A stretch of DNA of 64,000 nucleotides from Agrobacterium vitis (GCF_013337045.2 NZ_CP118259.1:3365001-3429000); one strand, 5' to 3'; counted from the first letter of the stretch, positions 8,931 to 19,241 are shown. Program-made: numbers and translations. Notes: generated by a model not told the origin, from the letters alone.

Positions 8931-9689
8931 TCAGTAGGCAGCACGCAACAACGGCATTTCCATAAAGCCGCGATTGCCGTTATCGGCCCGGCTATTCGTC
9001 AGGTTATCGGCAACCGGCATGCGGATGGCAGGCACCAGCATTTCTACCTCGTCGCAATAGCGCTCGGCATTGGCGATAGCCTTATCCAGATTGCTGACCC
9101 GCTCCGGGTCGAGGCGGTGCAGGCTGGTGCGATATTCAAACATATCGCGATAGGCGGCGCGCTCGATGATCGGCGTCGCCAGAACCCGCACCGAGCGTTC
9201 GGCCAGAAGCAGTTTGACGGCACGAAGCGCGCGGGTGGTGACCAGCGAATTAACCCGTGACAGAACGACGGAATGAGGAATGCGGATATTGCCCTTGCTG
9301 TAGAGATATTGCAGCAGTTCGATCACCTGCGCGCCGCCCTGGGCATCCATGGCACTGCCCTGGATGGGGATCAGCACATGATCGGAAAGGCCAAGCGCCG
9401 TCGCCAGCAAGGGTGATTGCGCACCGGGCAGATCGACGATCACATAATCGGAGCTGCCACGATAAGCCTCAATGGTGCGGGCCAAGGCATTGACGGAGAT
9501 ATAGGTGGCGACACGCAGGTTGCTGGCATAACCGTCCGCGCCCTCGAACCAGCGGGAAATCCAGCGCTGCGGATCGGTGTCGATTACCGAAACTGTGTAG
9601 CCCCGGCGCACCAGTTCCGTCGCAAGCAACAGAACCGCCGTGGTCTTTCCGGCACCGCCCTTGGTATTGGCGAAGGTAATGATGGGCAT
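8931..9689 (-). CDS. Solitary ParA/MinD-type ATPase
   Basis: The 252-residue protein has a Walker A with the signature lysine, NTKGGAGKTT (residues 8-17), the A' motif DTDPQRW (about 40-46), and VIVDLPGAQS as the Walker B region (about 84-93). These define a ParA-type P-loop ATPase that dimerises on ATP and often binds DNA or membrane to position cargo. No parB or parS is nearby, so chromosome partition is unlikely to be its task; it may place a protein complex. The ATG at 9689 follows GAGG by seven bases; more upstream in-frame starts have no such site. It converges on rppH with only six bases between the stops. Confidence 0.8.
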   Translation of the reverse strand: MPIITFANTKGGAGKTTAVLLLATELVRRGYTVSVIDTDPQRWISRWFEGADGYASNLRVATYISVNALARTIEAYRGSSDYVIVDLPGAQSPLLATALGLSDHVLIPIQGSAMDAQGGAQVIELLQYLYSKGNIRIPHSVVLSRVNSLVTTRALRAVKLLLAERSVRVLATPIIERAAYRDMFEYRTSLHRLDPERVSNLDKAIANAERYCDEVEMLVPAIRMPVADNLTNSRADNGNRGFMEMPLLRAAY

Positions 9690-9932
9690 GAAGCAACCTC
9701 GGTCAGCCATAACGGAGCCATGCATCGCTCTCCAAGGCCCAAACATATCGGGCAACCCATTCACATCGGGCAGATCCATAGTGACGCGACATGGTTAACC
9801 GGAGGTTATCTGTTGGACAAAATACGACAATTCCCCTGGGCTTTCCAGGTTCGTTCACAACCACAAGCCCGACACCCCTCAATCACTCGTCTCCTTCCAA
9901 AAAACTCAAACCACTACCTTGCATAAACAGAT

Positions 9933-9959
9933 AGCTTGTTATATTCAAAATACAAAGCT
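9933..9959. promoter_or_regulatory. Candidate PadR operator upstream of the padR-type gene
   Basis: An imperfect 27-bp dyad runs from AGCTT to AAGCT, with AT-rich arms around TATATTCAAAATA. It ends just before the GAGG ribosome site of the regulator gene at 9969. PadR-family repressors usually bind AT-rich dyads in their own promoters. The operator role is inferred. Confidence 0.4.
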
Positions 9960-9968
9960 GAGGTACCC

Positions 9969-10295
9969 ATGACTGACTCGATCCAGGTTCAATTGCGGAA
10001 AGGTGCCCTCGACCTCTGCGTCCTGGCCGTGCTTTCTCACGGCGAAAGCTATGGCTACGAAATCGCCAGTACATTGGTCAGCGCCGTCGGCATGGGAGAA
10101 GGCACGATCTATCCGCTGATGCGTCGAATGCAGAATGACGGATTGGTGGCCACCCGCATTGTTGAGTCCAGCAATGGGCCACCGCGCAAATATTATCGGC
10201 TCACGGAACAGGGCCGAACAATTTTCGAAGCTCATCGCCGCGACTGGCGCTCCTTTGCAAGCGCCGTCGATAAACTTCTTGAGGATTTGCCATGA
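9969..10295 (+). CDS. PadR-family transcriptional regulator
   Basis: This 108-residue protein has the winged-helix signature of PadR: GALDLCVLAVL, then YGYEIAS, GTIYPLMRRM, and the wing PPRKYYRLTEQGR near residues 70-82. The C-terminal helix used for dimerisation is short, as in subfamily 2. GAGG lies upstream of the ATG at 9969. Its last four bases overlap the start of the next gene (ATGA), and the three genes to 11605 form an operon. PadR regulators linked to a HAAS protein and a GIN-domain protein are known modules; the PadR member probably represses the operon. Confidence 0.9.
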   Translation: MTDSIQVQLRKGALDLCVLAVLSHGESYGYEIASTLVSAVGMGEGTIYPLMRRMQNDGLVATRIVESSNGPPRKYYRLTEQGRTIFEAHRRDWRSFASAVDKLLEDLP

Positions 10296-10864
10296 CCAAG
10301 GATGCCTTCTTACGCATGCTGAGACTGGGGCTGGCCGGTTTGCCTGCTCAAGAAGTGGACGACATCGTCGCCGATTATCAGGCTCACTTTGCTGAATCAG
10401 CCGCCTCCGGTCGCAGTGAACAGGAGGTTGCGGCGGCCTTGGGCAATCCGGCCAGAATTGCCAGAGAACTCAGAGCCGAAATGGGGCTGCGCCGTTTCGA
10501 ATCCCATTGGAGCCTGTCGAACATGCTGGCGGCGATGATGGCGCTGGCGGGGCTCGCCATCGTTGACATCCTGTTTTTACTGCCGCTGCTTACCGTGACG
10601 TTCTTTATCGTGTTCGGCCTTGGCGTTGCACTCACGGCCATCGGAGCGGCGGGCGTGAAAATCATCATTACCACGATGCTGTTTCCCCTTGATGGACCAA
10701 CAACAGAAACACTGTCGCAACTGCTGATCGGCGCGGGCCTTGTCAGCGGGTTCCTGGGCGGTGGCGCATTGTTGTTGATGGGGCTGGGCACCGGTATCCG
10801 CATACTCGGCCACTATGCACGGCTGCATTTTCGCCTGGCTCAATTAAGCCCGGATCACGCTTGA
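10292..10864 (+). CDS. HAAS-domain (DUF1700-like) membrane protein
   Basis: The first 70 residues carry a HAAS-type helical domain (MTKDAFLRML, LPAQEVDDIVADYQAHF, AALGNPARIARELRAE), followed by three hydrophobic stretches (about residues 75-97, 99-124 and 145-172). HAAS domains usually occur with PadR regulators and are thought to pass a signal between the membrane protein and the regulator. The 190-residue length is typical. It is translationally coupled to the padR-type gene upstream and lies 33 bases before the GIN-domain gene. The sensed signal is unknown. Confidence 0.8.
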   Translation: MTKDAFLRMLRLGLAGLPAQEVDDIVADYQAHFAESAASGRSEQEVAAALGNPARIARELRAEMGLRRFESHWSLSNMLAAMMALAGLAIVDILFLLPLLTVTFFIVFGLGVALTAIGAAGVKIIITTMLFPLDGPTTETLSQLLIGAGLVSGFLGGGALLLMGLGTGIRILGHYARLHFRLAQLSPDHA

Positions 10865-10897
10865 GCTTTCCCTGACACCTCATTGAAGGAACGGACA

Positions 10898-11605
10898 ATG
10901 ACGAGAAAATTGGCATTCGTTGCAACGACGGGACTGATTGGTGCAGTCGTTTTTCTAACATTGGGTATCGGAATTTCAGGCGAAAATTGGGGTGGAGCCC
11001 GGCAATTGTGGGCAACGACATCCTCCACCTGCGGATCGGGCCAATCCACCCGCCAGCAGGTCACCCTGCCCTTTACCGCCAGCGACAGCCTGATCATCGA
11101 TTTGCCGGCTTCGGTCCGCTATCAGCCCGGTGATAAGGCGGAAGTCATCGTCAGGGGTGATCCTGCCCTGGTCGAACATGTGCGAATGGATGGCCATCGG
11201 CTGAGCCTGGATTGCCATCTGGGCTGGTCGCAATCAAAACTCGATATCAGCGTGTCGGGACCTGCGATAACAGACTGGAAACTGCTTGGAAGCGGCGACC
11301 TCTCCCTATCCCACATCAACCAACCTCAATTGCGATTGAGCATAAAGGGGAGCGGCAGCGTTTCCGCCACAGGAGCCGCCGAGACGGTCGATGTAGACAT
11401 TTCAGGGTCGGGTGCCGCCCAGCTCAAGAGGCTGACGGCTCAGTCCGCACGGATCGTGATCCTTGGCAGCGGGAACGCAGATATGACCGCGCTGAAAGAT
11501 GCGGATGTGTCGATTTCCGGGAGCGGCAATGTTGATCTCGCCGGTCACCCGACATTGCGGCGTTCGAAAATCAATGGCAGCGGTCGCATTGTACAAGTTC
11601 CTTAA
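10898..11605 (+). CDS. GIN-domain (DUF2807) exported protein
   Basis: The 235-residue product has an N-terminal signal anchor (residues 5-27) and then a beta-helical repeat of the DUF2807 type, visible as recurring GSG turns: LGSGDLSL, KGSGSVSA, SGSGAAQL, LGSGNADM, SGSGNVDL and NGSGRIV, spaced about 18-22 residues apart (about 135-232). The protein should sit outside the inner membrane. AAGGA lies upstream of the ATG at 10898. As third gene of the PadR-HAAS-GIN operon it is probably the effector or sensor of envelope state; its molecular function is not known. Confidence 0.8.
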   Translation: MTRKLAFVATTGLIGAVVFLTLGIGISGENWGGARQLWATTSSTCGSGQSTRQQVTLPFTASDSLIIDLPASVRYQPGDKAEVIVRGDPALVEHVRMDGHRLSLDCHLGWSQSKLDISVSGPAITDWKLLGSGDLSLSHINQPQLRLSIKGSGSVSATGAAETVDVDISGSGAAQLKRLTAQSARIVILGSGNADMTALKDADVSISGSGNVDLAGHPTLRRSKINGSGRIVQVP

Positions 11606-11734
11606 CCTCGACGAGCCCTTTAAACCCGACTGAATTGTTTTACGTCCGCCCCCCAAAATTCCCTGTTCCCCTCCCGTCAACAATACCCTATGGTTGCATC
11701 AGGATTGGTCGGAACGGGGCCAGTCCCGGAGCCT

Positions 11735-11960
11735 AGAAAACTCCTCTACAAACGGCCGGTGTCGGCCGTTAAATGACACCCCTCAGCCATAGGTTTGTGG
11801 CTGAGGCGGTGGGCCATGTTTATATGGTCCGCTCCCACCATTCTTTATGGTCGGGGAGGCCTCGACGCATGTCCAGAGCTTCGGCTTAAAGGTCGGGGCG
11901 GTCGTTTTGTAGCGATTTTTCTAGCTCCCCGGCCACCAGAGGCTCACGCCTCCGGTGGTC
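11735..11960 (+). ncRNA. Candidate structured RNA or long structured 5' leader
   Basis: No convincing gene lies between 11606 and 11990, but the bases fold into consecutive helices by eye: 11751-11770 (7 bp), 11781-11806 (9 bp), 11811-11830 (7 bp with one GU), 11837-11851 (5 bp) and 11931-11960 (5 bp plus 7 bp around one mismatch). A 10-bp long-range stem pairs 11849-11858 with 11925-11934 (one GU), and a UUCG tetraloop hairpin sits inside it near 11876-11887. Some helices are alternatives to each other. It ends about 30 bases before the start of an unknown membrane protein. It matches no riboswitch class I know by sequence. It could be an independent small RNA, a leader, or a decayed element. 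Confidence 0.4.
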
Positions 11961-11990
11961 GATCGGTTTCCAGGTGCGGGAGGATGGACA

Positions 11991-12563
11991 ATGACCGATT
12001 ACAATCTCTGGGCTGATCTTTTCGATACATGGCAATCCTCATCCAATTGGATCAAGGCTTTGCTGATTATCACTCCGCCTGCATTCGGATTGGGCGTGTT
12101 AGGGCTGTTGCTGCGCCACCGGGCGCAGTTGCAAACAGAGCCACCATTGTCGGGCCATTATCAGTGGATGAAGGAGCAGCCGACTGGAGACATCATCGCC
12201 GCTGAAACAGTCGACATGCTTCTGCTGAATTCGCTGATGGATTTGCAAGCCCGGCTGGAGGAGGCAAAGCAAGCACTCCAGCACCCGGATCTGAAGCATT
12301 TCCAGGACAAGTGCGAAGCGATTTTGCGTTCGGAAATGCCTGAAAACAAAGAGATGGAGAATTTTGGCGGCCCAATGAATAGCGGACAGGCTCTCATCCC
12401 CTCGTCGCCTCCCACAGACAGAGAGAATGAAGAGATCCGCAACCAAATTCACCAGATCATTGTCGAAAAATACCGCAACAACCGCCCCCCGGAAGAAGCG
12501 CTGCTTCGTGTGCGGCAGGCTTTCCTGGATCAGGATACCGAGCGGAACATCCCGGCACCGTGA
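11991..12563 (+). CDS. Unknown single-pass membrane protein
   Basis: I do not recognise this 190-residue protein. It has a short N-terminal stretch, one strong membrane segment (about residues 21-43, IKALLIITPPAFGLGVLGLLL), and a hydrophilic cytoplasmic or periplasmic part with a predicted helical region (about 75-110) and an acidic Pro-rich linker near 130-150. The last 45 residues are rich in charged residues (IVEKYRNNRPPEEALLRVRQAFLD). The ATG at 11991 has GGAGG seven bases upstream, a strong site. The structured region at 11735-11960 directly precedes it. It converges on cheB, and I see no terminator between them. Confidence 0.7.
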   Translation: MTDYNLWADLFDTWQSSSNWIKALLIITPPAFGLGVLGLLLRHRAQLQTEPPLSGHYQWMKEQPTGDIIAAETVDMLLLNSLMDLQARLEEAKQALQHPDLKHFQDKCEAILRSEMPENKEMENFGGPMNSGQALIPSSPPTDRENEEIRNQIHQIIVEKYRNNRPPEEALLRVRQAFLDQDTERNIPAP

Positions 12564-12666
12564 GCTGTGGCATCGCGCAGAAAAACCGAACAAGTCCGAC
12601 GTCTATAGCTTTCTGTTTTCGTTTGTGTTTTCCGGAAACCAGTCGCCAATTTTCCTAAGACCAACT

Positions 12667-13761
12667 CTAGCGCCTGCGGTCCTCCGCCAGAATTTCCGGG
12701 GCAATCTGGTGGAGCGGCACGGTCCTGTCGACGCCGCCATGGGCGATGGCTTCCTTGGGCATGCCGAAGACAATGCAGGTTGCCTCGTCCTGCGCGACGG
12801 TAAAGGCTCCGGCCTGATGCATTTCCAGCATGCCCCGCGCGCCGTCATCTCCCATGCCGGTCATGATCACCCCCATGGCATTGGCGCCTGCCGCGCGGGC
12901 CGCCGAGCGAAACAGCACATCCACGGACGGACGATGGCGCGACACCAGCGGGCCTGATTTGACCGACACATGATACCGCGCCCCTTGGCGCTCCAGCATC
13001 ATATGGCGGTCGCCAGGTGCAATCAGCACATGGCCGCGCAGCACCGGATCGCCGTTTTCGGCTTCCTTGATTTCCATTTCGCACAGGCCGTTCAAGCGCT
13101 TGGCAAAAGCCGCCGTGAACTTTTCCGGCATATGCTGCACAATGACGATGCCTGGGGCGTTGGCGGGCATTTTTTCCAGGAATTCCCGAAGCGCCTCGGT
13201 GCCGCCGGTCGACGCGCCCACACAAACCACCATTTCGGTGGTCTTGGCCATGGCGCGACCTGTCGGTGGTGGCAGCATGGCATCCGCGGTCAATTTCTTA
13301 GCCGGCTCACCGCTGGCGGAAGCACGATCCATCAGACTGGATTTTCGCGTACCGAGCCGCGCCTGGGCCGCACTTTTCACCACCTGGCAAATCCGTTCGG
13401 CCTGCTCAGCCAAGTGATCCGCAGCAGCAATCTTCGGCTTGAGAATGATATCGACCGCGCCCGCTTCCATGGCCTGCATCAGGGTTTCGCTGCCCGCCTC
13501 CGTCAGCGAGGAGCACATCACCACAGGAATGGGGCGCTGCGACATCAGCTTGCGCAGAAAGGTGATGCCATCCATGCGCGGCATTTCCACGTCCAGCGTG
13601 ATCACATCCGGAATTTCCTCGGCAATGCGCCGGGCGGCGACGAAGGGGTCGGAAGCGGCTCCAATCACCTCAATGTCCGGATCGGATTCCAGGACATTTG
13701 TCAGGATTTGCCGGACACTGGCTGAATCGTCGACAATAAGGACGCGAATTTTCTTCGGCAT
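12667..13761 (-). CDS. cheB: Chemotaxis protein-glutamate methylesterase CheB
   Basis: CheB removes methyl groups from receptor glutamates when phosphorylated by CheA. The receiver domain (residues 1-125) has VDDS, the phosphorylation site in [10 protein letters not shown] (about D57), and KP near residue 110. After a variable linker (about 130-175) comes the esterase domain, with the serine in GASTGG, histidine in QHMPEKF, and aspartate in [10 protein letters not shown]. At 364 residues it is full length. It is the last gene of the long minus-strand che operon, seven bases after cheR. No cheD is present. Confidence 0.95.
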   Translation of the reverse strand: MPKKIRVLIVDDSASVRQILTNVLESDPDIEVIGAASDPFVAARRIAEEIPDVITLDVEMPRMDGITFLRKLMSQRPIPVVMCSSLTEAGSETLMQAMEAGAVDIILKPKIAAADHLAEQAERICQVVKSAAQARLGTRKSSLMDRASASGEPAKKLTADAMLPPPTGRAMAKTTEMVVCVGASTGGTEALREFLEKMPANAPGIVIVQHMPEKFTAAFAKRLNGLCEMEIKEAENGDPVLRGHVLIAPGDRHMMLERQGARYHVSVKSGPLVSRHRPSVDVLFRSAARAAGANAMGVIMTGMGDDGARGMLEMHQAGAFTVAQDEATCIVFGMPKEAIAHGGVDRTVPLHQIAPEILAEDRRR

Positions 13762-13768
13762 CTGACAA

Positions 13769-14620
13769 TCATACCTTTCTGAACACCGTATTGGCCAATT
13801 GCTTGAGCGGAAGATCCAGCCCCGTAATTGATTCGGAATGGCCTATGAACATATAGCCACCTTTGCCAAGGCAATTGCACAGGCGCTGCAGCACGTTGAA
13901 CTGCGTCTTTTTATCAAAATAGATCAGTACGTTACGGCAGAAGATAATATCCATCGGCTCCCCCACCTGATAGCTGTCGTCCATCAGGTTGAGCCGGGCA
14001 AAGCCGACATGGGTGCGAAGTGCAGGCGCGATCCGGACCTCGTTACGCTGCTTATCACGCGCATGCATCACATAGCGCGCCGCCATGGTACGCGGCACCG
14101 GCTCCAGCATTTCGGCAGGGTAGACACCCCGGCGGGCCTTCTGCAGCACGTCGGTCGACAGATCTGTTGCCAGGATATGATAGTCCATCCCGCTGCGGCG
14201 TTCCAAATATTCCGCCATCACCATGGCAATCGTATAGGGCTCCGCACCGATCGAACAGGCCGAACTCCAGATGCGAACTCGACGCACGCCCCTGGCCTCC
14301 AGATCCGGCAAGGCCTTTTGCGTCAAATAGTCAAAATGGTTGGGCTCGCGGAAAAAGTCCGTCTTGTTGGTGGTCACCGCGTCGATCAGATGGACGGATT
14401 CGGTCGCAAGGCCGTCCTCTTCGAAAATATAATGGCAATAGCTGTCGAAATCCGTAAAGCCAGTGGCGCGCAAACGCCTGCGCAACCGGCCTTCCAGCAT
14501 CGTCGTCTTGGTCTCCGGCATCTTGATGCCACTATATTCAAAAATGTAGTTCGACAGACGCCTGAAATTTTTCGGGCTGATTCTGTGGTCTCCAACAACT
14601 GCTTCTGCCAATGCATTCAC
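13769..14620 (-). CDS. cheR: Chemotaxis protein methyltransferase CheR
   Basis: CheR adds methyl groups from SAM to receptor glutamates. The N-terminal helical domain (to about residue 75) includes [11 protein letters not shown], and the SAM domain has [14 protein letters not shown] (about 110-125) and the later motif [12 protein letters not shown] near 225. A GTG at 14620 has AGGGAGG eight bases upstream and is taken as the start, giving 283 residues. Another GTG at 14650 overlaps the stop of cheW and would add ten residues. No tetratricopeptide or other extension is present. It is followed by cheB. Confidence 0.95.
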   Translation of the reverse strand: MNALAEAVVGDHRISPKNFRRLSNYIFEYSGIKMPETKTTMLEGRLRRRLRATGFTDFDSYCHYIFEEDGLATESVHLIDAVTTNKTDFFREPNHFDYLTQKALPDLEARGVRRVRIWSSACSIGAEPYTIAMVMAEYLERRSGMDYHILATDLSTDVLQKARRGVYPAEMLEPVPRTMAARYVMHARDKQRNEVRIAPALRTHVGFARLNLMDDSYQVGEPMDIIFCRNVLIYFDKKTQFNVLQRLCNCLGKGGYMFIGHSESITGLDLPLKQLANTVFRKV

Positions 14621-14646
14621 GCTGGCGGCCTCCCTGTAATGGTTTT

Positions 14647-15141
14647 TCACGCGACGGCAAAAGCCGGTGCAGAAGAAGAGGCAAGGGCGGTTTCATCGCC
14701 CGAAAACAACCGCGCCAGATCAATGATCACCACAAAGCCCGCCTCACGCCGCACCACGCCCTGGATATAATCCGAGCGCCAGCGGATTCCGATATCGGGC
14801 GCCTGCTCGATATCGGCATGCCGGAAGGGAATGACCTCGAAGACCTTGTCGGCCACCACCCCGACCGCAAGACTGCGGTCGGAAAGTGGCACATCCATCA
14901 CGAGAATCCGGGTATGCGGCGTCTTCACCGTGCGCGACATGCCGAGCCGCAGACGAAGATCGATGACCGGCACGCCCTGGCCCCGGACATCCCGCAGGCC
15001 GAGAAGATAGTCCGGTCCATGCGGGATCTTGAACGGTTCCTCGTGGTCGAGAATTTCCCGGACCACGGTAACGGGCACGGCAAACACCTCTTCACCAAGG
15101 CTGAAGGTGACAAACTGCGATTCTGACGATTGTCCACTCAT
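14647..15141 (-). CDS. cheW: Chemotaxis coupling protein CheW (first copy)
   Basis: CheW links receptors to CheA in the signalling array. The 164-residue protein has the usual two-subdomain fold, with motifs FSLGEEVFAVPV, REILDH, YLLGLRDVRGQGVPVIDLR and the late VVADKVFEV. The ATG at 15141 lies one base from the stop of the preceding receptor gene, with AGGAAAG upstream, so the two are coupled. A second, different CheW is encoded at 23027-23554. Having two in one operon suggests that each favours a different receptor set or array position; this is inference. Confidence 0.93.
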   Translation of the reverse strand: MSGQSSESQFVTFSLGEEVFAVPVTVVREILDHEEPFKIPHGPDYLLGLRDVRGQGVPVIDLRLRLGMSRTVKTPHTRILVMDVPLSDRSLAVGVVADKVFEVIPFRHADIEQAPDIGIRWRSDYIQGVVRREAGFVVIIDLARLFSGDETALASSSAPAFAVA

Positions 15142-15142
15142 G

Positions 15143-17188
15143 TTACGCGCTTTCCTGAAAGAGGCGATCCTCATCATCCGGCCCGCCCATGGAGAGGTCG
15201 AGGGCATAGCCCTTGGCTCTCGCCTGCTGGGCGGCAACCGTTTGAGACGAAGCGGGGTTGCGGGGTTTAGCCAAGGCTGAGGTCTGAGCCGATGCAACGC
15301 GCGTGGCACTGACCTTGGCCTGAGATGCTGGTTTTTTTACTCCAATGCCATCAATCTTGAAGAAGGCGATGGAAGCCTGGAGTTCCTCGGCCTGAGCAGC
15401 CAGTTCTTCCGAGGTTGCCGACATTTCTTCCGAGGCACCCGCATTCTGCTGCGTCACCTTGTCGAGCTGCTGGATCGCCTCGTTGATCTGGCTGGCGCCG
15501 ATATCCTGCTCACGGCACGCCGCCGAGATTTCGGAAATCAGGTCCGCCGTCTTGCGGATGTCAGGAACCAACCGGCCGAGCATTTCACCGGCTTCCGTTG
15601 CCACCTGTACCGTCTGGCCCGACAGCGTGCTGATTTCAGCCGCAGCCGCCTGGCTGCGTTCGGCAAGCTTGCGCACTTCAGAGGCAACCACGGCAAAGCC
15701 CTTGCCATGTTCACCGGCACGGGCGGCTTCAACTGCCGCATTCAAGGCCAAAAGGTCGGTCTGACGAGCGATTTCCTGAACGATGGAGATCTTTTCGGCA
15801 ATCGTGCGCATCGCACCAACGGCCCGGTTTACCGCTTCGCCTGAGGCCTCCGCATCCTTGGAGGACTGGCGGGCGATCTTTTCGGTCTGGGCGGCATTGT
15901 CAGCGTTCTGCTTGATATTGGCTGCCATCTCTTCCATGGAAGCGGAGGCTTCTTCAGCAGACGACGCCTGTTCCGTCGCGCCCTGGCTGACCTGCTCGGA
16001 GGCAGACGACAGCTGCTGGCTACCCGAAGACACATTGTCGGACGCAGACAGCGCATCGCCAACCACGCCGCGAAGACGCTCCACCATGCTTTCAAGGGCC
16101 GTGCCAAGAGTATCATTGCTCGACAATGGCTTTGGTTTGACAGTCAGATCGCCATTGGCAATCAGGTCGGCGATTTGAGAAGTATTGCGCAGATTTGTTG
16201 TCATGCGCTGCATGGCGATACCCAGGGTATCCTTGTCTGACAATGGCTTGACATCGCCCGAAAGGTCGCCGGAAGCGATCATATCCGCAACGTCAGCTGT
16301 CGTCCTCAAGTTGGTGACCATGCTCTGCATGGACAGACCCAGCACATCCTTATCCGACAAGGGTTTGACAGCGATCGACAAGTCGCCTGCCGCTATGCGG
16401 TCAGCCACCGCAGCCGTGTCGCGCAGATTGCTTGTCATGACATTGATCGTGTCGACAAGATCCTTGATTTCATCTTTGGTTTTAATTTCAATCGTCTGGT
16501 TAAGGTCACCGATGGCAACACCATTGACCACGGTTGCGATCTTACGCAGACCCGAGCTGATACCAAATGCGATCCAGACGGCTGCCAGGATGGCGATCAG
16601 CGTCGCACCGCCTGCGACGGAAAGCAGCATAAACCTAGTGTTGCCGTAGAGAACATCTGTATCTGAATCGGCTTTGGCCATGCCCTGCTGTTGGATGTCA
16701 ACGAGCTTCGTGATCGCTTCGGCCATCTTAGCGGAGAGGTTGCGCAATTCACCGTTCGAAAGCGTAATCGCCTCGTCCAACTTTCCAGCCGCCTGAAGAG
16801 CAGGTAAGCGTGTTGCCGCCTCTTTAAAGTCTGTGGCATTATTGACCACGGCTTCCCAATAAGGTTTGCCCTGTGGGCTGGCAATCACCAAACCCGCCTG
16901 CGCCACGTCGATCATATTTTTGATATTGGAATCGGACGACTGATAATAGGATCTGGCACCTGCATCATCTTTCGACAGCAGGGCATTTTTCTGAGCACGA
17001 ATGGCCTCAGACATTTTTCCAGATGCCGTCAGAGCAAATTCCAGCCGTTTCGCTGGCCCCGCGATCACGTCAGACGAGGCCTGATTGAGCGTAGCCAGAC
17101 TGGAAATACCATAGAAGGCCATGGCAACCAGCATGGCGATCATCAGCCCGAAAGCCAGAGCAAGTTTGAATTTTATAGTAAAGCGCAT
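15143..17188 (-). CDS. Methyl-accepting chemotaxis receptor with four HAMP units
   Basis: This 681-residue receptor has a membrane segment at about 8-30, a four-helix-bundle periplasmic sensor (about 31-185), a second membrane segment (186-210), and then four HAMP units in series (about 209-378), recognisable by the repeated GDL and DVLG/DTLG elements. The signalling domain follows, with the tip motif around [20 protein letters not shown] and methylation-type Gln/Glu helices. The tail ends in [11 protein letters not shown] and lacks the NWETF-type CheR-binding pentapeptide. The ATG at 17188 was preferred over 17194 because GGGGA sits six bases upstream. The sensor closely resembles that of the receptor at 19242-21170, so they may detect related ligands. 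Confidence 0.93.
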   Translation of the reverse strand: MRFTIKFKLALAFGLMIAMLVAMAFYGISSLATLNQASSDVIAGPAKRLEFALTASGKMSEAIRAQKNALLSKDDAGARSYYQSSDSNIKNMIDVAQAGLVIASPQGKPYWEAVVNNATDFKEAATRLPALQAAGKLDEAITLSNGELRNLSAKMAEAITKLVDIQQQGMAKADSDTDVLYGNTRFMLLSVAGGATLIAILAAVWIAFGISSGLRKIATVVNGVAIGDLNQTIEIKTKDEIKDLVDTINVMTSNLRDTAAVADRIAAGDLSIAVKPLSDKDVLGLSMQSMVTNLRTTADVADMIASGDLSGDVKPLSDKDTLGIAMQRMTTNLRNTSQIADLIANGDLTVKPKPLSSNDTLGTALESMVERLRGVVGDALSASDNVSSGSQQLSSASEQVSQGATEQASSAEEASASMEEMAANIKQNADNAAQTEKIARQSSKDAEASGEAVNRAVGAMRTIAEKISIVQEIARQTDLLALNAAVEAARAGEHGKGFAVVASEVRKLAERSQAAAAEISTLSGQTVQVATEAGEMLGRLVPDIRKTADLISEISAACREQDIGASQINEAIQQLDKVTQQNAGASEEMSATSEELAAQAEELQASIAFFKIDGIGVKKPASQAKVSATRVASAQTSALAKPRNPASSQTVAAQQARAKGYALDLSMGGPDDEDRLFQESA

Positions 17189-17329
17189 CGACACATTCCC
17201 CGCAAAAGAAACAATTCAAAACAACCCTGACCTGACCGACTTCATTCATCATTAGGGCTCGATAAGGCCTGCGCATTCTCACATTGCAAACCGGTGATGC
17301 CGTGCGGCATCGTTTTGGTTGAACTATCG

Positions 17330-19156
17330 TTATGCGCTCTCCTGAAAGAGACGGTCCTCATCATCCGGCCCGCCCATGGAGAGATCGAGGGCAAAGCCCT
17401 TGGCTCTCGCCTGCTGGGCAGCAACCGTCTGAGACGACGTCGGTGTGCGGGGTTTTGCCGGTGCAGCCGTTCGCGCTGGCGCTGCGCGAGCGGCAACAGT
17501 CCGGGTCTGAGAGGCTGGTTTTCTTGCGCCAGCACCAGTGCCATCGACCTTGAAGAAGGCGATGGAGGCCTGGAGTTCCTCGGCCTGAGCGGCCAGTTCT
17601 TCCGAGGTTGCCGACATTTCTTCCGAGGCACCCGCATTCTGCTGCGTCACCTTGTCGAGCTGCTGGATCGCCTCGTTGATCTGGCTCGCGCCGATATCCT
17701 GCTCACGGCAAGCCGCCGAGATCTCGGAAATCAGGTCCGCCGTCTTGCGGATATCAGGAACAAGCCGCGTCAGCATTTCACCGGCTTCCGTGGCCACCTG
17801 TACCGTCTGGCCCGACAGCGTGCTGATTTCAGCCGCAGCCGCCTGGCTGCGTTCGGCAAGCTTGCGCACTTCGGAGGCAACAACGGCAAAGCCCTTGCCA
17901 TGTTCACCGGCACGGGCAGCTTCAACCGCCGCATTCAAGGCCAGAAGGTCGGTCTGGCGAGCGATTTCCTGGACGATCGAGATCTTCTCGGCAATCGTGC
18001 GCATCGCACCGACAGCCCGGTTTACCGCTTCGCCAGAGGCTTCCGCATCCTTGGAGGACTGGCGGGCGATCTTTTCGGTCTGGGCCGCATTGTCGGCATT
18101 CTGCTTGATATTGGCTGCCATCTCTTCCATCGAGGCGGAGGCTTCTTCAGCAGACGACGCCTGTTCCGTTGCGCCCTGGCTGACCTGCTCGGAGGCAGAC
18201 GACAGCTGCTGGCTACCCGAAGACACATTGTCGGACGCAGACAGCGCATCACCAACCACGCCGCGAAGACGCTCCACCATCAACTGAAGAGACTGGCCAA
18301 GCGTGTCCTTGTCGGACAGGGATTTCGGCGTCACCGTCAAATTACCATCGGCGATCTGATTGGCAACAGCTGCCGTTTCCCTGAGGTTCCCGGTCATCAC
18401 CTTGACGCTTTCAACGACATCGCGGATTTCATCATTGGTCTTGATGTCGATATCCCGACCGAGATCGCCGATGGCAACGGCATCTGCAACTGCCTTGATC
18501 TTCTTCAGGCCGGAATTGATTCCCATGGCAATCCACGCAGCAATAGCAACCGACAGAACCAGCAAGGTACCCAAGCCGGCAATCAGACTATTGCGGGAGA
18601 AGTCATATTGTTCGTTGGTGGCTTCATCGGTCTGCTTGAGATCCGCGGAAATCTGTCCGTTTAGGGCACCCAGACTTTGCAACAGGCTTGCTGTCAGCTT
18701 GGCACCATCGCCCATGGAAATTTCACCCGCCTGCTTGTTGCTGGCATCCGTATTCTCGATGGCAAGCTTGAGGATGGAGTCCTGCATGGTGATCCAACCG
18801 GGCAAGTGGGTCCGGAATTGCGCGACTTTTTCCTTGATCAACGGATTGGTGTCCGCATCCAGTTTCACCAGGAGATCATTGATAAGCGCACGGCGCTCTT
18901 TCACGCCGCCGACATATTCATCAATCTTGTTTGGGTCCACATTGATGATGGCGTTTTTCTCATCGCGGATCGAAGACAAGACAGCATCCGACAAATCGCT
19001 CGAATTACGCAAATTCGCCGCTGGACCAGCGATGATGTCAGTGATCGCACTATTGAGTGACGAAAGGTTGATGATCGCCATCGTTGCCATTGCGCCTGAC
19101 ATCAGGATGATAAGGCCAAAGGCAAGGGCCAGTTTCAGTTTGATCGTGAATCGCAT
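17330..19156 (-). CDS. Methyl-accepting chemotaxis receptor with two HAMP units
   Basis: The 608-residue receptor shares [15 protein letters not shown] at its start with its neighbours but has a different periplasmic domain (about 31-188), including the stretch [17 protein letters not shown]. Membrane segments are at about 8-30 and 188-211. Two HAMP units (about 213-302) lead into the shared signalling domain with [20 protein letters not shown]. The tail again ends in [15 protein letters not shown], identical to the receptor at 15143. About 140 bases separate it from the next receptor downstream and 85 from the previous one. Its ligand is unknown. The start ATG at 19156 has GGGG about six bases upstream. 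Confidence 0.93.
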   Translation of the reverse strand: MRFTIKLKLALAFGLIILMSGAMATMAIINLSSLNSAITDIIAGPAANLRNSSDLSDAVLSSIRDEKNAIINVDPNKIDEYVGGVKERRALINDLLVKLDADTNPLIKEKVAQFRTHLPGWITMQDSILKLAIENTDASNKQAGEISMGDGAKLTASLLQSLGALNGQISADLKQTDEATNEQYDFSRNSLIAGLGTLLVLSVAIAAWIAMGINSGLKKIKAVADAVAIGDLGRDIDIKTNDEIRDVVESVKVMTGNLRETAAVANQIADGNLTVTPKSLSDKDTLGQSLQLMVERLRGVVGDALSASDNVSSGSQQLSSASEQVSQGATEQASSAEEASASMEEMAANIKQNADNAAQTEKIARQSSKDAEASGEAVNRAVGAMRTIAEKISIVQEIARQTDLLALNAAVEAARAGEHGKGFAVVASEVRKLAERSQAAAAEISTLSGQTVQVATEAGEMLTRLVPDIRKTADLISEISAACREQDIGASQINEAIQQLDKVTQQNAGASEEMSATSEELAAQAEELQASIAFFKVDGTGAGARKPASQTRTVAARAAPARTAAPAKPRTPTSSQTVAAQQARAKGFALDLSMGGPDDEDRLFQESA

Positions 19157-19241
19157 GTTAGTCCCCCAGGTATTTCCGCGTATTTAAGCGTGGTAGGACG
19201 GCCAATTTCTTGCCTGTCCCGGTCTTTGTTGTGAGCCGGTT

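Noticed and set aside
11795..12016. A 73-codon open frame inside the structured region
   Set aside because: No ribosome site, no recognisable family, and it overlaps the start of the membrane protein in another frame. The base pairing explains the region better.
17295..17311. Small hairpin between two receptor genes as a terminator
   Set aside because: The stem is only seven pairs and, on the coding strand, no T run follows it.
17294..18664. Long open frame antisense to a receptor gene
   Set aside because: Long mirror frames recur over all four receptor copies in the same place, as expected from codon bias; the product has no family features.
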